DNA from: Parcubacteria group bacterium GW2011_GWA2_51_10
Lineage (GTDB): Bacteria > Patescibacteriota > Minisyncoccia > Phycocordibacterales > UBA2100
Length of the DNA stretch: 35,219 nt
NCBI GenBank assembly: GCA_001004265.1
Contig: LCQS01000003.1
Span: 1 to 35,219 of the forward strand
Direction of reading: 5' to 3'
Shown: one piece after another, positions 27,321-34,854 of the stretch
How the letters are laid out: every line of letters starts with the position of its first letter
How positions within the stretch are numbered: position 1 is the stretch's first letter
Program-made: the position numbers and the translations under genes
Notes under the pieces: generated by a model
Told to the model about the DNA's origin: nothing
The model's input: only the letters and a program-made list of their open reading frames with translations
Databases searched by the model: none

Positions 27321-27374
27321 CCTGCTCGTCGCGCCTCAAAGCTCAATCCCATTGAAGCTCTGCGGTACGAATGA
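27321..27374 (+). pseudogene. Orphan C-terminal tail of a second MacB-type permease (PARRASKLNPIEALRYE*)
   Basis: In-frame tail with own stop, 55 nt after the intact permease stop; no start codon/upstream domain in frame. Confidence 0.85.
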
Positions 27375-27386
27375 TAAGATCTCGCA

Positions 27387-27776
27387 ATGCCCGACTTCGA
27401 CAAATTTTTCAGCGACTACGGCAACATCGTGAAGCCCGCGCTTACGGTGCTCGCAGCGCTAGTGCTTTTTATGATTTGGTTTTTTTCGACGCAGGATATG
27501 CCGTCGGTGAATGTGGCAGAAGACAATGTAGCGACAACTGTACAGAGCGGCAGTACCGAGATGCAGACATTTCGATGTCAAAGCGGAAAAACAATCAAGG
27601 CTCTGATTTCTGCAAACGAAGCGCAACTGGAACTTTCGGATGGGCGCGAGATCATCATCCCGAGATCTGGTTCGCAATACGCCAATCCCGATGGAAGTTT
27701 CATTTTTTCGAGGGCAGGCAATGCCGCAACGATACGTGAAGGCGGCAGGACTACGTATACGTGTTCCTCTGCGTGA
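27387..27776 (+). CDS. MliC-like (membrane-bound lysozyme inhibitor of c-type lysozyme) domain protein
   Basis: N-terminal TM; FRCQSGKTIKALISANEAQLELSDGREIIIPRSGSQYANPDGSFIFSRAGNAATIREGGRTTYTC resembles the MliC domain. Confidence 0.65.
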   Translation: MPDFDKFFSDYGNIVKPALTVLAALVLFMIWFFSTQDMPSVNVAEDNVATTVQSGSTEMQTFRCQSGKTIKALISANEAQLELSDGREIIIPRSGSQYANPDGSFIFSRAGNAATIREGGRTTYTCSSA

Positions 27777-27788
27777 TATCATTAAAAA

Positions 27789-29258
27789 ATGTCTGAAGAA
27801 GACATTCGAAATGAGCGGCTAAAAAAGCTGCGCATACTGCAGGAAGCGGGGATGGAAGCGTATCCCTCCTCGTCAAAGCGCACGGAAGAGGTCGCTCAAT
27901 TTCTTAGTAATTTCGAGAAGCGAGAAGAGGGTGGCGAGGCCGCGACTCTTGCTGGCAGAATCATGTCGCTACGCAGGCAGGGAGGGATTATCTTTGCTGA
28001 TATATATGATGGTTCGGGCAGAGTTCAAATTGTTCTCCTTGAGTCGGAAGTGGATAAGGAGCTTTACAATCTTTTCACGGAGTCCGTTGATATTGGCGAT
28101 TTTATCGAATGCACAGGTATCGCATACAAAACGAAGCGAGGAGAGCGCTCGCTCAAGGTGTCTTCGTGGCGGATGCTCGCCAAATCGCTTCTTCCAATTC
28201 CGGACGAGTGGTATGGAGTAAAGGACGAAGAAACGAGATTGCGGCAGCGGTATTTGGACCTCTTATTGAATCCCGATTTGCGGTCGCTCTTTGTACGCAG
28301 AGCAAAATTTTGGCAGTCGGTGCGCGATTTCTACCTCAAGAGAGGATTTCTCGAGGTGGAAACGCCGATTCTCGAAACGTCGCCCGGAGGAGCAGATGCG
28401 CGGCCTTTCGTGACACACCATAACGCACTCGACATAGATGTCTTCTTGCGCATTTCGGGAGGAGAGCTGTGGCAGAAAGAGCTACTTATCGCAGGTTTCC
28501 CAAAAGTGTTCGAGGTAGGGCGGATCTTCCGCAATGAAGGGCAATCGCGCGAGCACCTGCAGGATTACACGCAGGTCGAAAGCTATGAGGCGTATAAAGA
28601 TATGCACGAAGGAATGAAATTCGTGCAGGAACTGTATCGGCACATCGTGAAAGAGGTGTACGGGCAGTACTCATTCACAGTTGGCGAACACGAGATTGAT
28701 TTCGCGGCGGAGTGGCCGATCATCGATTTTTCCGAGAAGTTGAAGAGCCGTTATAAAATTGATCCACGAACATGCACAGATGCAGAAGCTATCACTGCGG
28801 CGCGCGACGCGGGCCTCTCCTTTTCTGACACGCCGAATAAAGTCCGCGCACTTGATTTGTTGTGGAAGCAATTACGTAAAACGATTTCGGGGCCGGCATT
28901 CCTTGTAGGAGTTCCCGTCGAACTTGAGCCGCTCGCAAAACGATCGCCGTCGAACCCGAATCAAGTCGAGCGCATTCAGGTCATCATTGCCGGCTCGGAA
29001 GTAGGAAAGGGCTACAGCGAGCTCAACGATCCGTTAGATCAGGCATCCCGCTTTGAAGAACAGCAAAAATTGCGCGAGGCAGGAGATGAGGAAGCACAGC
29101 GATTTGATCGGGAGTTCGTTCGCGCGATGGAATACGGTATGCCACCGGCATTCGGCTTCGGCGTTTCCGAGCGCTTATTCGCATTTCTCGAGAACAAGCC
29201 TGTGCATGAAGCGCAACTTTTTCCACTGATGCGCCCGCGATCCGACGATTCTTCATGA
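27789..29258 (+). CDS. lysS: Lysyl-tRNA synthetase, class II
   Basis: Class II motifs; RQRYLDLLLNPDLRSLFVRRAKFWQSVRDF, FRNEG, GFGVSERLFAFLE. Confidence 0.96.
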   Translation: MSEEDIRNERLKKLRILQEAGMEAYPSSSKRTEEVAQFLSNFEKREEGGEAATLAGRIMSLRRQGGIIFADIYDGSGRVQIVLLESEVDKELYNLFTESVDIGDFIECTGIAYKTKRGERSLKVSSWRMLAKSLLPIPDEWYGVKDEETRLRQRYLDLLLNPDLRSLFVRRAKFWQSVRDFYLKRGFLEVETPILETSPGGADARPFVTHHNALDIDVFLRISGGELWQKELLIAGFPKVFEVGRIFRNEGQSREHLQDYTQVESYEAYKDMHEGMKFVQELYRHIVKEVYGQYSFTVGEHEIDFAAEWPIIDFSEKLKSRYKIDPRTCTDAEAITAARDAGLSFSDTPNKVRALDLLWKQLRKTISGPAFLVGVPVELEPLAKRSPSNPNQVERIQVIIAGSEVGKGYSELNDPLDQASRFEEQQKLREAGDEEAQRFDREFVRAMEYGMPPAFGFGVSERLFAFLENKPVHEAQLFPLMRPRSDDSS

Positions 29259-29317
29259 AATCAATAGGGGGTTGGCGTGTATAATGACCGTCGTCGCCAA
29301 AATCATGGAGGTCTTTT

Positions 29318-29644
29318 ATGAGGCAGCGGAATCGCTTTTCCGCCCTCACGATCATGCGAAACGTTCGCGCTGTGCTGTGGCTTCAAACGCTCGCCTGGTA
29401 TTACCAGCGGCGAGTGAACCTGGCGATCTGGATGTATTCCAATCTCTACGATCGGCTCTATAGGCTGAGCGGAGGCAGGGTTGGGCATCTGTGGGGGCCG
29501 GGCGAAGTCCGCGAGATTCTACGCAAATCTCGGCGCATCACTGTCGGCGAGATGATATCCACGGGAATTAACCGCTGGCAAATCAGGATCTCGGACAGGC
29601 GCCAGCGAAGATTTCGAAAGATCGTGATTGCATTCAGGAAGTAG
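29318..29644 (+). CDS. Small, strongly basic orphan protein (108 aa)
   Basis: SD (ggagg) 6 nt upstream of ATG and its own terminator; MRQRNRFSALTIMRNVRAVLWLQTLAWYYQRRVNLAIW... Confidence 0.6.
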   Translation: MRQRNRFSALTIMRNVRAVLWLQTLAWYYQRRVNLAIWMYSNLYDRLYRLSGGRVGHLWGPGEVREILRKSRRITVGEMISTGINRWQIRISDRRQRRFRKIVIAFRK

Positions 29645-29676
29645 CCGCGGCGCTTTAATGGCCGCGGCTTTTTTTG
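29643..29676 (+). terminator. Rho-independent terminator
   Basis: AGCCGCGGC-gctttaatg-GCCGCGGCT followed by T-tract; starts in the upstream stop codon. Confidence 0.95.
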
Positions 29677-29689
29677 GTACGATACAAGT

Positions 29690-30229
29690 ATGAAGACGTC
29701 GGTTTTCGGGGGAGGGTGCTTTTGGTGCACCGAAGCGGTGTTCCGGATGCTCAAGGGTATTTCAAATGTTGAACCTGGGTATGCAGGCGGATCAACTGAG
29801 AACCCGACATATGAAAATGTTTCAAGCGGTGCTACGGGACATGCGGAAGTCATTCACGTCACGTATGACGAATCACAAATTAGTTATGATGATTTACTGA
29901 CCGTTTATTTCGCTTCGCACGACCCAACGACGCCGAACAGGCAGGGGAATGATGTCGGTACTCAATATCGGTCAATAATTCTTTACGAAACGGAAGAGGA
30001 GCGGATCGCGGCCGAGCGGATGATCGCGGATTTGCAGAAGGAATTAAAGGGTGAGCGTATCGTAACGGAAGTTAAAAAACTCGAGAAGTTTTATCCGGCA
30101 GAGGATTATCACAAGAAATATTTCGAAAACAATAAAAGCGCTGCATATTGTCAGATTGTTATTGAACCGAAAATCGAAAAGATAAAAAAGCGATTTACGA
30201 AATTGCTAAACGAGCATGGAACGCAGTAA
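29690..30229 (+). CDS. msrA: Peptide methionine sulfoxide reductase MsrA
   Basis: FGGGCFWCTEAVFRMLKGISNVEPGYAGG; HDPTTPNRQGNDVGTQYRS. Confidence 0.97.
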   Translation: MKTSVFGGGCFWCTEAVFRMLKGISNVEPGYAGGSTENPTYENVSSGATGHAEVIHVTYDESQISYDDLLTVYFASHDPTTPNRQGNDVGTQYRSIILYETEEERIAAERMIADLQKELKGERIVTEVKKLEKFYPAEDYHKKYFENNKSAAYCQIVIEPKIEKIKKRFTKLLNEHGTQ

Positions 30230-30581
30230 ATTTGAGGATCTTGTGCAGGAAGGGTTTGAGCTGCTTCCGGAATGGGTGAGGAAAAAAATTAAAAATGTCG
30301 CAATTTTGATAGAAGATGAGGCGTCGGCCGAAGTTCGTCGGCGCGAGCATTTGAGGAAAAACGAAACGCTTCTCGGGCTCTATCAAGGCATACCGCTATC
30401 AGCTCGAGGGGAAAATTACGGAGTCGGCGCGACGATGCCGGATACGATTACGCTCTATCAACTGCCGATTGAAGAAGCGGAAAATAGGAAATTCCCATAT
30501 AACGCTCCAATACGCGGCCGCGTATTGGAGCGTTATATAATATCTGGCATTTCGGCAAACCCGCCGCGGCGGTCATGCTAG
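30216..30581 (+). pseudogene. 3'-truncated PF06262-type (zincin-like) metallopeptidase
   Basis: FEDLVQEGFELLPEWVRKKIKNVAILIEDE...ETLLGLYQGIPLSARGENYG...MPDTITLYQLPIEEA, but no HExxH follows; ORF runs into a palindrome. Confidence 0.7.
30497..30538. repeat. 42-bp perfect palindrome ATATAACGCTCCAATACGCGGCCGCGTATTGGAGCGTTATAT
   Basis: Base-by-base checked; centre between 30517 and 30518. Confidence 0.97.
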
Positions 30582-30590
30582 TATGCGTAA

Positions 30591-31856
30591 ATGGCGAAAT
30601 TGTCAGAAATTCTGAAGGAACGCGGCTACGTATATCAGCACTCGAGCGAGAAACTTGAGGAAATAACTGATCCACCTACTGGCGAGAAACGCACGATCTA
30701 CTTCGGTATTGATCCAAGCGCGGATTCTCTTCAGGTGGGCCAGCTGCAGGCCTTTCTTGTGCTACGCCGCTTTCTTGAGGATGGGCACAAAGTAATTCTT
30801 CTCGTCGGAGGCGGCACTGGAATGATAGGGGATCCGAGCGGCAAGGATAAAGAGCGTGCGCTCTTGGATTCTGAGACAGTCCAGAATAACGCAGAAAAGA
30901 TCTCGGCGCAGTCACGAAAACTCCTTGGCACAGAGGACCTCGTGCTGGTTAATAATTCGGAATGGCTTGGCGAAATTAAGCTGATCGATTTTCTGCGCGA
31001 TGTCGGCAAGCATTTCTCAATAAACGCGCTCATCCAGCGCGACTTTATAAAAGAGCGCTTGGTCGAGAAGGATCAGGGGATTTCTTATGCGGAACTTTCA
31101 TACGCGCTTCTGCAGGCCTATGACTATTGGCATCTATTTAAAAAGCATGGCTGTGATCTCCAAATCGGCGGTTCGGATCAGTGGGGAAACATCGTCTCTG
31201 GCGTGGATTACATTCGGCGCAGGGAAGGGAAAGTAGTCTACGGGCTTACGTGGCCGCTTCTTGTAAACAAGGCGACGGGAAAAAAATTCGGGAAGAGCGA
31301 GGAGGGGACGATATGGCTCGACCCAGCGAAAACGTCGCCGTTCAAGTTCTATCAATTCTGGCTCAATACGGATGATGAAAGCGTCGGCGAGTATCTACTC
31401 AAGATGACGCTTCTCTCCAAAGAGGAGATTGACGCGGCGCTCTTCATGCACAAACAACATCGCGCTGCCCGAGGCGCGCAAACGACACTCGCATATGCCG
31501 TAACGTCTCTTGTGCATGGCGAGGAAACCGCGATTGCGGTTCAAGATGTTTCCGCTGCGTTGTTCGGCGAACGGGAAATACGAGAATTGAGCGCCGGTGA
31601 GCGCGAGCTTTTGGAGCGCGAGGCGCCGACGTTTTCTGTGCGGCTCGGTGCGTTTCTAATCGATTCATTGGTGGAATCGGGGCTTGCTTCGTCAAAACGA
31701 GAGGCGAGACAATTTATTGATGACGGAGCGATTACGCTAAATGGCGGCAAAGTTTCCGACACCGAGCGCGTTCTCATGCATGAGGATTTTCAAGACGCTC
31801 CGCTCGCGATACTTAAAAGGGGAAAGCGCAATATAGTTGTTTTAAAAGCGAGCTAA
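30591..31856 (+). CDS. tyrS: Tyrosyl-tRNA synthetase
   Basis: YFGIDPSADSLQVGQL; QIGGSDQWGNIVSG; KFGKSEEGTIWLD (KFGKS); C-terminal S4 domain. Confidence 0.97.
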   Translation: MAKLSEILKERGYVYQHSSEKLEEITDPPTGEKRTIYFGIDPSADSLQVGQLQAFLVLRRFLEDGHKVILLVGGGTGMIGDPSGKDKERALLDSETVQNNAEKISAQSRKLLGTEDLVLVNNSEWLGEIKLIDFLRDVGKHFSINALIQRDFIKERLVEKDQGISYAELSYALLQAYDYWHLFKKHGCDLQIGGSDQWGNIVSGVDYIRRREGKVVYGLTWPLLVNKATGKKFGKSEEGTIWLDPAKTSPFKFYQFWLNTDDESVGEYLLKMTLLSKEEIDAALFMHKQHRAARGAQTTLAYAVTSLVHGEETAIAVQDVSAALFGEREIRELSAGERELLEREAPTFSVRLGAFLIDSLVESGLASSKREARQFIDDGAITLNGGKVSDTERVLMHEDFQDAPLAILKRGKRNIVVLKAS

Positions 31857-31863
31857 AAAAGAA

Positions 31864-31982
31864 CGGCTAGCAAATCTCGGGGGAGGGGGCGAGATTTTAG
31901 CGCTAGCCGCCGAAAAAGAGCTCGACAGCGCTCCTCAGCTTTGTCGAGCCGTAAAGAGCAACATGAACCGAGCGCTCTTTAT
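31864..31982 (+). ncRNA. Candidate structured RNA: three consecutive hairpins between tyrS and uvrB
   Basis: H1 CGGCTAGC-AAATCTCG-(GGGGAGGGGG)-CGAGATTT-tagc-GCTAGCCG; H2 GCTCGACA/TGTCGAGC (31920-31949); H3 TAAAGAGC/GCTCTTTA (31952-31981). Confidence 0.5.
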
Positions 31983-32020
31983 ACCTTAAATATCAGGACG
32001 CGCTAGTGTACAGTACTCGA

Positions 32021-32128
32021 ATGGCAATTTTCAAAATACGATCAGAATTCAATCCAGAAGGTGAGCTCAGTACCATGAGTCCTGCGGACTTGGCTACAGG
32101 GCGAGACGCATTGGACCCGAGAGTATGA
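32021..32128 (+). CDS. 35-aa small ORF overlapping uvrB start (ATGA)
   Basis: MAIFKIRSEFNPEGELSTMSPADLATGRDALDPRV*; TACAGT exactly 6 nt upstream; stop overlaps uvrB ATG at 32125. Confidence 0.45.
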   Translation: MAIFKIRSEFNPEGELSTMSPADLATGRDALDPRV

Positions 32129-34149
32129 CATCAGCGACTGTATTCAACCTAAAGAGTGATTTTAAGCCTGCGGGGGATCAGCCGCAGGCAATTGAGGCTC
32201 TTTATCAGGGTCTTAAAGAAGGCAAGCGACATCAGACGCTTCTCGGCGTCACTGGCTCCGGTAAAACGTTCACCGTCGCCAATGTTATCGAGAAGTGGCA
32301 GAAACCGACGCTTGTTATCGCGCATAATAAAACACTTGCCGCGCAGCTCGCGGCGGAATATCGGGAATTTTTTCCAGACTCCGCAGTGCACTATTTCGTT
32401 TCCTACTACGATTTCTATCAGCCTGAAGCATATGTTCCCGTGTCGGACACGTACATCGAGAAGGAGGCGGACATCAATGAAGATATCGAGCGGCTGCGTC
32501 ACGCCGCCACGCAGGCCCTTCTCTCGCGCAAAGATGTCATCGTGGTTGCTTCTGTTTCTTGCATTTACGGGCTCGGCAGTCCTATCGAATATGAAAAGGT
32601 GAACCTAAAGTTGAAATTGGATGAACCCTGTACTCGCGCAGAACTAACACGCCGACTCATCGGCATGTATTTTGATCGTGTGAAAGGGGATCTAACTCCA
32701 GGCACTTTTCGTGCCCTCGGTGCACGGGTTGAAATCATGCCGGCGAATGAACGCACTATATATCGTGTCGATTTGTCGCAGGGGAAAGTTTCGAAAATCG
32801 ACGAGATCAATGCGATAACGCGAGAAATCTTGACGGCTGTTGATTCGGTATTCATCTTTCCTGCGAAACACTACGTGACGCCGAAAGGCATCCAAGATGC
32901 AGCGCTTGCCGACATTGAATTCGAGCTCGACGAGCAATTGAAGCGATTCGAACGCGCTGGAAAGATTTTGGAGGCAGAGCGCTTAAAGCGCCGAACGCGG
33001 CAGGATATAGCGATGATACGGGAATTTGGATTCTGCAATGGTATTGAAAATTATTCACGGCATTTTGACCGGCGGAAGCCCGGCGAGCCGCCCTATACGC
33101 TTCTTTCGTATTTTCCTAAAAAGGCAGACGGATCGCCGGACTTCCTCACTGTCATAGACGAGTCGCACGTCACGGTGCCGCAAGTTGGTGCGATGTACGC
33201 TGGGGATCGCGCGCGTAAGGAAACGCTTGTCGAGCACGGGTTTAGACTTCCGAGCTGTGTTGATAACCGGCCACTCACGTTCAAGGAGTTCGAAGTGCGT
33301 ATTGGCGAGACGCTTTACACGAGCGCAACACCCGGCACGTATGAGTTGGAGCGTAGCGGTAAACCAATAGAGCAGGTAATACGTCCCACTGGCCTCATCG
33401 ATCCGGAAATTATCGTGCGTCCCATTGTGAGCGGGAGCGACTATTCCGGACAGGTGAAGGATTTTATACGCGAAGCGGAGGAGGTGACGATGCGCGGAGC
33501 GCGCTCAATGGTTACCGTTCTTACCAAGAAAATGGCCGAAGATCTGACAGCGTTTCTCACCGAACGGAATGTGAAGGCGAGCTATATACACAGCGACGTA
33601 AAGACCATCGAACGCATCGAAATACTCACTAACTTTCGGAAAGGCGTGTTCGACGTCCTTGTCGGCGTAAACTTACTGCGAGAGGGCTTGGATTTGCCGG
33701 AGGTGGAACTTGTCGCAATTCTCGATGCCGATAAGGAGGGATTCTTGCGAAGCGAAACATCGCTCATCCAAACAATCGGACGCGCGGCGCGCAATGTGCT
33801 GGGCCGAGTGATCCTCTACGCGGACACAGAGACAACCTCGATGGAGCGAGCTATCGGGGAGACGAATCGCCGTCGAAAGAAGCAGATAGCGTACAATACA
33901 AAGCACGGCATCACGCCGCAGACGATCAAGAAAAAAATACGAGACATCGTCGGAGACATCGAAAAGTCGAGAAAGAGGGCTATCAGCGATTTGGCTCAGC
34001 TCGATACGGAAGCGTTCGGCGGGAATAAGAAGAAACTGCTTTCTGCAAAAAAGGCGGAAATGCACGATGCGGCAGATCGGCTCGACTTCGAGACGGCCGC
34101 AATGTTACGAGACGAGATACGTGTACTGGAATCACGAAAATCATCATGA
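32125..34149 (+). CDS. uvrB: Excinuclease ABC subunit B
   Basis: FKPAGDQPQAIEAL, GVTGSGKTFTVANV, SYYDFYQPEAYVP, GVNLLREGLDLPEV, C-terminal UVR motif. Confidence 0.98.
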   Translation: MTSATVFNLKSDFKPAGDQPQAIEALYQGLKEGKRHQTLLGVTGSGKTFTVANVIEKWQKPTLVIAHNKTLAAQLAAEYREFFPDSAVHYFVSYYDFYQPEAYVPVSDTYIEKEADINEDIERLRHAATQALLSRKDVIVVASVSCIYGLGSPIEYEKVNLKLKLDEPCTRAELTRRLIGMYFDRVKGDLTPGTFRALGARVEIMPANERTIYRVDLSQGKVSKIDEINAITREILTAVDSVFIFPAKHYVTPKGIQDAALADIEFELDEQLKRFERAGKILEAERLKRRTRQDIAMIREFGFCNGIENYSRHFDRRKPGEPPYTLLSYFPKKADGSPDFLTVIDESHVTVPQVGAMYAGDRARKETLVEHGFRLPSCVDNRPLTFKEFEVRIGETLYTSATPGTYELERSGKPIEQVIRPTGLIDPEIIVRPIVSGSDYSGQVKDFIREAEEVTMRGARSMVTVLTKKMAEDLTAFLTERNVKASYIHSDVKTIERIEILTNFRKGVFDVLVGVNLLREGLDLPEVELVAILDADKEGFLRSETSLIQTIGRAARNVLGRVILYADTETTSMERAIGETNRRRKKQIAYNTKHGITPQTIKKKIRDIVGDIEKSRKRAISDLAQLDTEAFGGNKKKLLSAKKAEMHDAADRLDFETAAMLRDEIRVLESRKSS

Positions 34150-34208
34150 ATCGAAATAGTCTGCAAACGAGTCGATGCCCCGTAGTCAGCTTGCTGTACT
34201 TCTGGGGC

Positions 34209-34262
34209 GAGACGGCTGCAATGTTAAGGGACGAAATCAGGGTCTTGGAGGGTAAAAAATAG
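34209..34262 (+). pseudogene. Orphan C-terminal tail of a second UvrB (ETAAMLRDEIRVLEGKK*)
   Basis: Matches intact UvrB C-terminus ETAAMLRDEIRVLE 14/14 aa with 8 synonymous codon differences. Confidence 0.9.
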
Positions 34263-34263
34263 T

Positions 34264-34854
34264 ATGGCCATAGAAATAAAAGAGAATGTTCCTCTCGCGT
34301 CTCTCACGACATTTGGAATCGGCGGGGGCGCCAAGTACCTCACGGAGGTCAAAACGGACGTCGAACTTCGCGAGGCCATTATTTGGGCGCGCGACCGCAT
34401 TACTTCGTTTCATATTCTCTCGGGTGGCAGCAATGTACTGATTCCTGACGAGGGGCTTCGCGGCCTCGTCATCCGGATAGTATCGGACTCATATGTATTC
34501 AATGGGCTGAATCTTATAGCAGATGCGGGCTGCAACCTCACGATGCTGATACGGGAGGCAGGCAGGCGCGGTCTTGGTGGCTGGGAGAGTCTCGCGGGCA
34601 TTCCGGGATCGATCGGCGGAGCGATACGAGGTAACGCTGGCGCGTTCGGCAGTGAATTAAAAGATTACACGTTCGCGGTGAGGGCATACAACCACGAAAC
34701 TGGTGAGCTAAGGACGTTCGTAAACGAGGCGTGCCACTTCGCATATCGGAGCAGCTATTTCAAACAGCATTTCGAGTGGATAATCTTGAACGTGGAAGTT
34801 GCACTTCGGGAGATCGGCCCGCAGGAAAGTGCTGAAGGGCACCATGCGGCTTGA
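34264..34854 (+). pseudogene. murB: UDP-N-acetylmuramate dehydrogenase, 3'-truncated
   Basis: LTTFGIGGGAKYLTEV, LSGGSNVLI, GWESLAGIPGSIGGAIRGNAGAFGSEL, FAYRSSYFK, then lost; the C-terminal catalytic domain is absent. Confidence 0.8.
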
